A stretch of DNA of 64,000 nt from Microbacterium allomyrinae (lineage in GTDB: Bacteria; Actinomycetota; Actinomycetes; Actinomycetales; Microbacteriaceae): NCBI RefSeq assembly GCF_020682705.1, contig NZ_JAGTTN010000001.1:248001-312000 (forward strand). The letters are read 5' to 3'. How positions within the stretch are numbered: position 1 is the stretch's first letter; each line of letters starts with the position of its first letter. The notes under the pieces are model-generated. The model ran no database searches. It was given only the letters and a program-made list of their open reading frames with translations, and was not told the origin of the DNA. Below are positions 18,458 through 29,069 of the stretch, one piece after another. A program made the position numbers and the translations under genes.

Positions 18458-18461
<4 letters not shown>
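17664..18461 (-). CDS. Peptide/nickel-type ABC transporter ATP-binding protein (DppF-like)
   Basis: A 265-residue ATPase with Walker A GESGAGKTT, FRRAVQPVYQDPFSSLDP, signature FSGGQRQR and Walker B VLLADEPVSALD, followed by LVSHDLTIVSALC. These are typical of the second ATPase of oligopeptide importers. ATG 18461 overlaps the preceding ATPase stop by four bases; the longer open frame lies across that gene. It is the last gene of the five-gene transporter. The C-terminal zinc-binding cysteine cluster of many OppF proteins is absent. Confidence 0.88.
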
Positions 18462-19287
<826 letters not shown>

Positions 19288-19291
<4 letters not shown>

Positions 19292-20187
19292 CGGATGCTC
19301 CTCGAAGCGGGGTCGGCGACATCGCGCAGGCCGTCGGCGAGCAGGTTCATGCCGATGATCGTCGCGACGAGCAGGATGCCGGGAAGGATCGCGGCGGTCG
19401 GCGCCACGAGCACCGTGCCCTGGGCTTCTTGGAGCATCCGTCCCCACGACGCGTTGGGTGGCGGCGAGCCGAGCCCCAGATACGACAGGGATGCCTCGGC
19501 CACGACCGCGCCGCCGAACTGCAGTGCGAGCGGCACCACGAGCGTCGGCCAGACGTTCGGGAGCACGTGGAGCCCGATCAGGCGCCAGGGTCCCGTGCCG
19601 GAGGTGCGGGAGGCGGTGATGAAGTCCTGCGCGAGCACGCGCGTCGTGGTGACGCGCGTGAGACGCGCGATGATCGCCGCTCCGGCGAACCCGATCGCGA
19701 GGATGGCCGACTCGGTCGACGCCCCGCGCCACGCGACGATCAGCATCGCGAGCAGGAGGGTCGGGAACGCGATCGCGATGTCGAGGAGGCTCGAGATGGC
19801 ATCGTCCAGCCAGCGGTTGGCGACGGCCGCGACAAGACCCAGGGTGATCCCGACGACGGCCGCTATGAGGACCGAGCCGAAGCCGACGACCAGCGCGAGC
19901 CGGGCGCCGACCATCAGCTGCGAGAACAGATCGTGCCCGAGACGGTCGGTGCCCGCCCAGTACTCCGGCGACGGCGCGACGAGGCGTCCGCCGGTCGTGT
20001 CGTCGAGCGCGTAGGGGGTCCAGAACAGCGACACCACGGCGATCACGACGATCACGCCGAACAGGATGCCGCCCACGGCGAGGTTGACCGACCGGCGCGT
20101 GCGCGACCGGCCCCGCGGTGATGCGGGTGCCGCCGCCGGATCCGGCGGCGGACCCGCCACGGACTCGGTGGGGATGGTGACAGTCAT
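19288..20187 (-). CDS. Peptide-type ABC transporter permease (DppC-like)
   Basis: A 299-residue permease. A soluble Pro/Ala-rich N-terminus of about 35 residues precedes a first helix and the N-terminal OppC motif (PEYWAGTDRLGHDLFSQLMVG). The core has five more helices and the EAA loop (VLAQDFITASRTSGTGPWRLIGLHVLPN). ATG 20187 overlaps the stop of the DppB-like gene by four bases. It forms the channel with the DppB-like protein. Confidence 0.88.
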
Positions 20188-21218
20188 GCGGACGCCCCCG
20201 TGGACGGCGCCGGCGCCGGGCTCGCCGGCACCGTCGCGGCGGGAGCCGGAGCCGTGCGACGGTTGCCGGATAGCGAGTCGCGCAGGCGCGGGTCGATGAG
20301 CCGCTGGATGATGTCGGCCGCGAACCCGAGGAGCAGCACGAGAGCGGTCGAGAACAGCAGCACGCCCTGCACGCTCGGGAAGTCCTGCTCCTTGATCCCG
20401 ACCAGGAGCATGTCGCCGAGGCCGGGCAGGGCGTACACCCGTTCGATCACGACCGCGCCGACGAATGTCGTCGACAGCATGATCGCCAGGATCGAGATCA
20501 CCGGGACGACGGCGTTGCGCACGCCGTGGCGGCGCAGCGCCGTGCCGAAGCTCTGTCCGGTGGCGCGCGCGGCACGCATGTACTGCTGCCCCAGGATGTC
20601 GAGCGTGGCGCTGCGGACATACCGTGCCAGGTCGCTGCCCGCGACCAGCGCGATGGTGACGACGGGGAGCACGAGCGAATACAGCGCGGCGCCCGGGTCC
20701 GCCCAGTCCGTGCGCGGGAATCCACCGGCCGGGAACACCCGCCAGCCCAGCGAGAGCACGGCCACGAGCAGGATGCCGACCCAGAAGACCGGCACCGCTC
20801 CCCCGACCTGCGACAGGGTGGAGAAGGTCGCGCCGTACCAGGTGCGCGACTTCCACGCCGCGAAGAATCCGACCGGCACGGCGATCAGCACGGCGAGCAG
20901 GAAGGACAGCAGAGTGAGTGGAAGGGTCACGTTCAGGCGACGCATGATCTCGTCGCCGACCGACAGGCGGTTGGTGAAGGACTGCCCGAGGTCGAGGGTG
21001 ACGAGCTGGCGGAGATACTCGAAGTACTGCTCCCAGATCGGCCGGTCCACGCCCAGACGGGCCGCTGCGGCCGCGATGTCGGCATCCGTCGCCCCGACCG
21101 AGATGAGGGCGAACACCGGATTGCCGAGCACGCGCAGCACGACGAACAGGATCGTCGCCGCCAGCGCGAACGCCAGCAGCAGCAATCCTGTTCGTCGGAG
21201 CAGGTATCGGCCTATGAT
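20184..21218 (-). CDS. Peptide-type ABC transporter permease (DppB-like), non-canonical start
   Basis: A permease of about 344 residues with the DppB pattern: N-terminal helix, long extracytoplasmic segment (ARLGVDRPIWEQYFEYLRQ), then five helices and the EAA loop (GQQYMRAARATGQSFGTALR). No ATG, GTG or TTG precedes the first helix in a sensible place. The frame begins right after the lipoprotein gene as ATC ATA GGC CGA TAC, which would read MIGRYLLRRTG, the usual family N-terminus, if ATC (21218) initiates. AGAAGG lies four bases before it. The first ordinary start, TTG 21185, would remove the basic residues ahead of helix 1. Confidence 0.8.
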   Translation of the reverse strand: MIGRYLLRRTGLLLLAFALAATILFVVLRVLGNPVFALISVGATDADIAAAAARLGVDRPIWEQYFEYLRQLVTLDLGQSFTNRLSVGDEIMRRLNVTLPLTLLSFLLAVLIAVPVGFFAAWKSRTWYGATFSTLSQVGGAVPVFWVGILLVAVLSLGWRVFPAGGFPRTDWADPGAALYSLVLPVVTIALVAGSDLARYVRSATLDILGQQYMRAARATGQSFGTALRRHGVRNAVVPVISILAIMLSTTFVGAVVIERVYALPGLGDMLLVGIKEQDFPSVQGVLLFSTALVLLLGFAADIIQRLIDPRLRDSLSGNRRTAPAPAATVPASPAPAPSTGASA

Positions 21219-22738
21219 GCCGCCTTCTCGATGTCGTACACGTAGAACAGGGAGTTCAGGCCATTCTGCGGCACCCCGCTGATGCCCTCGGCCGCGATGC
21301 GCAGCTGCGGGTTGAGGTAGAGCCAGACGCTCGCGGCGTCATCCGAGATCTGCTGGTTCGCCTTCTTCACGAGCTCGGTCTGCTCGTCGGCGGATGCCGC
21401 GGCCTCCGAGTCCGCCAGCCACGTCTGCACGTCGGCGTTGTCGTAGCCCCAGTAGAAGTCGGGGTTGCCGTAGAAGTTGATGTCGCGGTCGTTGACGTGG
21501 CCCTGCAGGGTCGCCTCGAACGACTTATCGGTGTACACCTTCTGGTACCACTCGTCGTCGGTGATGACGTTGATCTCGACCGTGACGCCGATCTTCGCCA
21601 GCTCGGACTTCACGAACTCGGCCACCGTCGAGTGCACGCCCGAGTCGGGGGTGTCGAGCGTGAAGGTGAAGCCGTCGGCGTAGCCCGCGTCGGTGAGCAG
21701 CTCCTCGGCGAGGTCGACGTCGTACGGGTTGTTGTCGGCGAGGTCGATGTACCACGGCTCCGAGGGCGGGACCATCGAGCCGATGAGCTGGCCGCGGCCG
21801 TCCCAGATCGCGTCGAGCAGCTTCTCACGGTCGATCGCGGAGTAGATGGCCTTGCGCACCTCGACGTTGCTGAACGGCTCGACGCGGTCGTTGAACGCGA
21901 GGAGCTCCTTCGTGGTGGACGTGCCCTCGATGATCTCGAAGCCGGCCGACTCGAACTCGGCGAGGCTGTCGGGGTTCGACTGGCTCGTGACGAGGTCGAC
22001 CGCTCCGGTGAGCAGCGCATTGTTCAGCGCGGTCGGGTCGGCGTAGTACTGGTAGACGACGGCGCCGTTGGCGGGCGCCTCGCCCCAGTAGCCCTCGGCC
22101 AGCTCGAGCGAGATCGAGTCGCCCTTGCGGTAGTCCGCGAGCTGGTACGGGCCGCTGCCGTCCTCGCTCGCGGTGAGGTCTCCGGCAACGGGGTTGACGA
22201 TCCACACGTAGCCGAGGTTGTAGGTGAAGCTGATCGACGGCTGCTTCAGCGTCACCGCGACCGTCTGCTCGTCGACGACGTCGACATGGTCGATGACGCT
22301 CAGCTGGCGCTTGCGCGCCGCGATCGACTCTTCGCTCACGAAGCGCTCGAGGCTGTATTTCACAGCCTCGGCATCGACGGGGTCACCCGAGTGGAAGGTC
22401 GCGCCGTCCTGCAGCGTGAAGGTGTAGACGAGGCCGTCCTCCGACACCTCGGTCTCGGCCGCGAGGAGCGGCTCGACCGACGCGTCGTCGGTGATCTTGA
22501 ACAGGCCTTCGTAGACGTTGCCGGTGAACACCTCGGTGACGCCCGAGCTGCCGCCGAAGATCTGGTCGAGGTTGGTCGGCTCGTTCTGCGAGCCCACCAC
22601 GATCTCGGCGGTGGGGTCGGCGGCGGCGGAAGCCGACGACTCGGCAGTCGTGCCCGAGGCGCATCCGGCGAGGACGAGGAGTCCGGCGGCTGCGGCGGCG
22701 ATGGCCACGGGAATGCGGCGGCGATGGCGTGCGATCAC
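21212..22738 (-). CDS. Peptide-type ABC transporter substrate-binding lipoprotein (SBP family 5)
   Basis: A 508-residue solute-binding lipoprotein. RHRRRIPVAIAAAAAGLLVL plus lipobox LAGC is a signal peptide. The family 5 fold follows: TNLDQIFGGSSGVTEVFTGN, YTFTLQDGATFHSGDPVDAE and RKAIYSAIDREKLLDAIWDG. GTG 22738 is chosen because AAGGA is eight bases upstream and the signal peptide begins there; the open frame above it reads through a tandem repeat. It is the first gene of a complete five-gene peptide-type importer. The ligand is not evident. Confidence 0.87.
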   Translation of the reverse strand: MIARHRRRIPVAIAAAAAGLLVLAGCASGTTAESSASAAADPTAEIVVGSQNEPTNLDQIFGGSSGVTEVFTGNVYEGLFKITDDASVEPLLAAETEVSEDGLVYTFTLQDGATFHSGDPVDAEAVKYSLERFVSEESIAARKRQLSVIDHVDVVDEQTVAVTLKQPSISFTYNLGYVWIVNPVAGDLTASEDGSGPYQLADYRKGDSISLELAEGYWGEAPANGAVVYQYYADPTALNNALLTGAVDLVTSQSNPDSLAEFESAGFEIIEGTSTTKELLAFNDRVEPFSNVEVRKAIYSAIDREKLLDAIWDGRGQLIGSMVPPSEPWYIDLADNNPYDVDLAEELLTDAGYADGFTFTLDTPDSGVHSTVAEFVKSELAKIGVTVEINVITDDEWYQKVYTDKSFEATLQGHVNDRDINFYGNPDFYWGYDNADVQTWLADSEAAASADEQTELVKKANQQISDDAASVWLYLNPQLRIAAEGISGVPQNGLNSLFYVYDIEKAAS

Positions 22739-22770
22739 GTCAGGGTCCTTCACTGTGGGGAGAGAACGGG

Positions 22771-22855
22771 TGGTGCGTGCGGGTCGTGCGGGATGCTGGT
22801 GCGTGCGGGATGCTGGTGCGTGCGGGTCGTGCGGGATGCAAGTGCGTGCGGGCCG
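22771..22855. repeat. Tandem GC-rich repeat upstream of the peptide ABC operon
   Basis: Units of 17 and 26 bp built from GGTGCGTGCGGG and TCGTGCGGGATGCT alternate about four times. The array fills most of the 154 bp between the DUF1684 gene and the lipoprotein start, thus the upstream region of the transporter operon. Confidence 0.7.
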
Positions 22856-22892
22856 TCCAGGTCGTACTGGTTCGGGCGCCGTGCCCGCGACC

Positions 22893-23648
22893 TCAGAGAC
22901 GGAAGCCGTCGGCGAACCGCACGCGCTTCTCACCGGCGCGAAGCGGGAACGGAAGTCGGTTCTGCAGCGGCGGCAGCGGGCAGTTCATCTGGTTCGAGAA
23001 CCCGCACGGCGGCACCGTCGCACGGTTGAAGTCGATCGTGATCGGGATGCTGTCACCCGGCGCGAGCTCCCGGTCCGTGCCGGGGGCATCGAAAGCGGGG
23101 TGGTCCAGGAACAGGAAGCGCCCGGCCCCGTAGCTCTCCACGCCGTTGGTGCGGTCGCCGAAGACGAGCTGCAGCTTCGAGCTGCCGCCGTAGTTCGTGT
23201 CGAATGCGTTGAGCCGGTACTCGGTGCCCTCGACCTCGAACACCAGGTCGCCCGACACGGGCAAGCCGCGGGTGGCGCCGTCGTCCTTGATGTGCTCGAA
23301 CGGCACGACGCGCTCATCGTCGACCAGCTCGAACCGACCGGGGAGAACCCAGGCCGGGTCGTGATCGTAGTACTCGATCTCGTGGAAGGCCTGCTGCGCG
23401 GGAGAGTCCTGCCGCCAGATGCGATACCCCTCCTGCGTGGCGCCCGTCTCGATATCGGCCCGCTGCAGGCGGGTGAGTACGGCGTCGGCCGGCTGGCCTT
23501 CTCGCGCGGTCACGTCGTCGACGGGCGGGTCGCCCGCGGGCGACCAGTGCGTCAGAACCAGCGAGAGGGCACCGTCGAGGGCGGTCACCTTCTTGCGGCG
23601 CGCGTCGATCCAGAGGTCGTGCTCGGCCAATGCTGTAGAACTCACCAT
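22893..23648 (-). CDS. DUF1684 domain protein
   Basis: A 251-residue protein with the DUF1684 features: ARRKKVTALDGALSLVLTHW near the start, FEVEGTEYRLNAFD, GAGRFLFLDHPAFDAPG and the closing PPCGFSNQMNCPLPPLQNRL followed by PVRAGEKR-like residues. The function of DUF1684 is unknown. It has no signal peptide or membrane helix. ATG 23648 has no Shine-Dalgarno site and TGTTCT is six bases upstream, so the transcript may be leaderless; GTG 23651 is equally possible. The upstream extension reads through the terminator of the clp gene and is rejected. Confidence 0.8.
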   Translation of the reverse strand: MVSSTALAEHDLWIDARRKKVTALDGALSLVLTHWSPAGDPPVDDVTAREGQPADAVLTRLQRADIETGATQEGYRIWRQDSPAQQAFHEIEYYDHDPAWVLPGRFELVDDERVVPFEHIKDDGATRGLPVSGDLVFEVEGTEYRLNAFDTNYGGSSKLQLVFGDRTNGVESYGAGRFLFLDHPAFDAPGTDRELAPGDSIPITIDFNRATVPPCGFSNQMNCPLPPLQNRLPFPLRAGEKRVRFADGFRL

Positions 23649-23748
23649 CACAGGAGAACAAATCGCAAGCACTGTTCGGAAATTCCGTTTCAGAGTGTTT
23701 CGCTCCGCCCGGGCGTGTCGCCCAATCTGCGCATAGGCGGGAACGCGC

Positions 23749-23786
23749 AACGAGAGGCCGGGCCTTGATGGACCCGGCCTCTCGTT
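23749..23786 (-). terminator. Terminator downstream of the ClpC-like gene
   Basis: AACGAGAGGCCGGG and its reverse complement form a perfect 14-bp stem with a 10-nt loop, 131 bp after the clp stop. It separates that gene from the DUF1684 gene transcribed in the same direction. Confidence 0.75.
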
Positions 23787-23916
23787 CTTGTTCCCGCTCG
23801 CCTCGACCCGTCCGGCGACGAGCCGGTGAAGCATCCCTCGACTGCCTTGCCGGCCGGCACGTGACTTACGAGCCCGCCCCGCCCGCCGAAGCGGATGAAC
23901 GGCGCCGTGACCCCCG

Positions 23917-26565
<2,649 letters not shown>

Positions 26566-26597
26566 TCCGTCTCTCCTGATACGTGAGGGAAAGAGTG

Positions 26598-26633
26598 TCA
26601 AGTTCGCAAACTTGAGCACAGTCGTATCAAGTT
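26598..26633 (-). promoter_or_regulatory. HAIR-like HspR operator and overlapping inverted repeat upstream of the clp gene
   Basis: CTTGAGC-N7-TATCAAG at 26611-26631 matches 11 of the 14 defined positions of the HspR/HAIR consensus CTTGAGT-N7-ACTCAAG with the exact 21-bp layout. A second perfect palindrome, TCAAGTTCGCAAACTTGA (26598-26615), shares its central half-site. Three TCAAG half-sites thus stand 33-68 bp before the start codon. Heat-shock repression by HspR is inferred; hspR is not in the window. Confidence 0.65.
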
Positions 26634-26682
26634 AAACGGGGAGGTATCGTCGGTATTCCCGGATCGCGTGAAACGGTCTCCG

Positions 26683-27147
26683 TCAGTCGCGGCCACCGGG
26701 CGGACCTGCGATCAGCAGTACCGCGAACAGCACGATCACTGCGAGCGCGATCAGCAGACCCAGCACCCACGGCCGCCCGAGGAACCATCTCATCAGCCGG
26801 TCGTGCCAGGCCGCGTCGCGCGGATCGTCGGTCGGGTGCAGACGCCACCCTCCGGCGAGACGGCCGGTGCGGTGCAGCCACACCTCGGTCGGGATCGTCG
26901 CATACGGGACGATCGCGCTGCCGATGGCGACGATCGTCGGCCATGCGCCCCATCGTTGGTTCTTCGCGACGAGGATCGCCGTGGCGCCGTAGGCGAGGAA
27001 CACGAAACCATGGATGCCGCCGCCGATCGTCACCGCGATCGCGAGGTCTGCCGTAGCCCGCAGGAGCAGTCCCCCGATCAGCAGCGTCCATGAGATCGCC
27101 TCCGCGATCGCCAGGGTGCGGAACAGATTCAATGGCGCGCGGAACAC
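26683..27147 (-). CDS. DUF3817 membrane protein
   Basis: A 154-residue protein with DUF3817 features: LNLFRTLAIAEAISWTLLIG, GGGIHGFVFLAYGA and PTIVAIGSAIVPYATI, with four membrane segments, the last one C-terminal (GLLIALAVIVLFAVLLIAG). Function unknown; the family is common in actinobacteria. GTG 27147 is preceded by GAGGAGATCT. It ends 117 bp upstream of the clp start, so it is separately transcribed into the clp promoter region from the same strand. Confidence 0.75.
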   Translation of the reverse strand: MFRAPLNLFRTLAIAEAISWTLLIGGLLLRATADLAIAVTIGGGIHGFVFLAYGATAILVAKNQRWGAWPTIVAIGSAIVPYATIPTEVWLHRTGRLAGGWRLHPTDDPRDAAWHDRLMRWFLGRPWVLGLLIALAVIVLFAVLLIAGPPGGRD

Positions 27148-27247
27148 AGATCTCCTCGGGTGAGCGGTTCTTCGAGCCTAGGTTCGATCCACCGCCGGTC
27201 CGAGCCGGCATGCGCCGATCCGGGTCGAGCGCGGAGGCGAGGGCGAC

Positions 27248-27259
27248 TAGCGTGGAGCA
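27248..27259 (+). promoter_or_regulatory. Leaderless promoter of the methyltransferase gene
   Basis: TAGCGT at 27248-27253 is six bases from GTG 27260, with no ribosome binding site. Confidence 0.45.
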
Positions 27260-28384
27260 GTGACGTTCGACCTCGAGGTGCTGCGCCGCTGGCCCGATGT
27301 CGAGGGTCCGGGTCTGGTGGCGATGGATGCCGCGGACCGGCTGATCCTCGACGAGTCGGATGCCGCGCGACGCGGCGCCGCCGACGGTGAAGTCGCGGTG
27401 ATCGGCGACACGCACGGTGCACTGGCCCTGGGCGCAGCGGCGGACGGTGCACGCCGCATCCGCGTGCATCAGGATGCCCTCACCGGCGAGCGAGCACTCG
27501 CGGCGAACGCACGCCGATTCGATGACGAAGAGCTCGCGACCGCCTTCACCTCGTTGCCGCTCACGGCCGACGTGGTGCGCGGGGCGCGTGTGGTGCTGCT
27601 GCGGCTCCCCCGGGCACTCGACGCACTCCGCGATGTCGCCGGGCTCATCGCTGCGCACGCGGCCGCCGACGTGGTGGTGTTCGCCGGTGGACGCATCAAA
27701 CACATGTCGCTGACGATGACGGACGTGCTGCGCACGCACTTCGACCGGGTGGACGTCACTCATGCGCGGCAGAAATCGCGGGTGCTCGTGGCACGCGGCC
27801 CGCACGACGGCCGGAATCTCGAACCGCGCCGCGAGATGCACGACGGTCTCATCGTCTGCGCTTTCGGCGGCGCCTTCGCCGGGACGTCCATCGACATCGG
27901 CACCCGGCTGCTGCTGCAGCATCTTCCGGACGTGATCCCCGGCGTCGGAACCGATGCCGCGATCGACCTCGCGTGCGGCACCGGTGTCGTCGCGGCGACG
28001 CTGGCGCTGCGGCATCCCGTCCTGCGCGTGTACGCGTGCGACGAGTCGGCCGCCGCGGTCGCATCGGCGCGCGCGACGGCCCAGGCGAACGGCGTTGCGA
28101 CGCGCGTCGAGGTCGTCCAGGACGACATGCTGTCGATGCGGACCGACGCGAGCGCCTCATTCATCGCGTTGAATCCGCCGTTTCATTCGGGCAGCGCCGT
28201 GAACGAGGGTCTCGCACCGCGCATGTTCGCCGACGCTGCGCGCGTGCTCCGCCCCGGCGGCGAGCTGTGGACGGTGTGGAATTCCGCCGCTCAGTACCGG
28301 CCGGCCCTCGAACGGCTGGTCGGGCCGACACGGCAGGTCGCCCGCAACGCCAAGTTCACCGTCGCCGCGTCGACGAGGCGCTGA
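27260..28384 (+). CDS. RlmG/RsmC-like rRNA guanine-N2 methyltransferase
   Basis: A 374-residue protein with two Rossmann-like halves as in RsmC and RlmG. The N-terminal half lacks a clear SAM motif. The C-terminal half has DLACGTGVVAATLALRHP (SAM binding), ACDESAAAV and the catalytic ALNPPFHSG (NPPF motif of N2-guanine methyltransferases). It probably methylates a guanine of ribosomal RNA; whether 16S or 23S is not clear. GTG 27260 is supported by a -10 hexamer six bases upstream. It is divergent from the DUF3817 gene. Confidence 0.8.
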   Translation: MTFDLEVLRRWPDVEGPGLVAMDAADRLILDESDAARRGAADGEVAVIGDTHGALALGAAADGARRIRVHQDALTGERALAANARRFDDEELATAFTSLPLTADVVRGARVVLLRLPRALDALRDVAGLIAAHAAADVVVFAGGRIKHMSLTMTDVLRTHFDRVDVTHARQKSRVLVARGPHDGRNLEPRREMHDGLIVCAFGGAFAGTSIDIGTRLLLQHLPDVIPGVGTDAAIDLACGTGVVAATLALRHPVLRVYACDESAAAVASARATAQANGVATRVEVVQDDMLSMRTDASASFIALNPPFHSGSAVNEGLAPRMFADAARVLRPGGELWTVWNSAAQYRPALERLVGPTRQVARNAKFTVAASTRR

Positions 28385-28485
28385 AGCTCCGAGGCGCTCC
28401 GGCGCGCAAGCCCAGGTGCTCAAGCCCTGAGGCCCTGAGCCGCCCCGGCTCCTCAGCCCCCGGCACCTTCAGCCGCCCCACACCG

Positions 28486-28869
28486 TCAGCCTCGAGGCGG
28501 CCGCGTCGCCCAGAGGGCCCACGCCACGAGCAGCGGCTGGAAGAACAGCCGCGTCAGCCGCTTCGCGTCGGTGTCGAGCCCGAAGCCGTCGCGTCGTTTG
28601 ACGTACTGCTCGATGTTGCCGGGGAAGACCGCGACGAAGAAGGCCGCCAGGACGGCTCCGAGGGTTCGGCGGGATCCGGGCAGAACGACCAGCGATGCCC
28701 CCAACATGATCTCCGCGACCCCCGACGCCACGACCACCGCGTCCTTGTCCATGACCTTCGCCGCGACATCCGGAACCTGCGCCTGGAACTCCCTGCGCGC
28801 CCAGAATAGGTGGCTGAGACCGGCGAACACCATGGCGCCGGAGAGCAGCCACCGCGCCGCCGCCCTCAC
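28486..28869 (-). CDS. DoxX-family membrane protein (second copy)
   Basis: A protein of about 127 residues with four hydrophobic segments (WLLSGAMVFAGLSHLFWAR; VVVASGVAEIMLGASLVVLP; GAVLAAFFVAVFPGNIEQY; FFQPLLVAWALWA). It is closely similar to the DoxX protein encoded at 16212-16673, including AAFFVAVFPGN and the tail before ALWxTR. GTG 28869 is chosen because GGAG lies seven bases upstream; the frame is open for another 68 codons but that part is not membrane-like. The 200 bp between this start and the EF-G2 stop hold nothing else I can identify. Confidence 0.75.
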   Translation of the reverse strand: MRAAARWLLSGAMVFAGLSHLFWARREFQAQVPDVAAKVMDKDAVVVASGVAEIMLGASLVVLPGSRRTLGAVLAAFFVAVFPGNIEQYVKRRDGFGLDTDAKRLTRLFFQPLLVAWALWATRPPRG

Positions 28870-29069
28870 GCCGCACTCCGTGCCGACGCGTGCGATTCGT
28901 CGTGCATCCGCGATACCGGCAACCGCGCGCCGGACTCGTTCATCGTCGTCTGGGTCATTGCTCCTCGTCGGGGTCTGGGAACCCTCCACGGTGGCACAGG
29001 GGTGCCTGCGCGTCCAAGGGTTGACAGTCGGCGCATCGTGGATGCGAGGACTGCCGATCCCGCCACCCG

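Noticed and set aside
22741..22933. N-terminal extension of the peptide-binding lipoprotein through the tandem repeat
   Set aside because: The signal peptide begins at GTG 22738 with a ribosome site; an extension would hide it.
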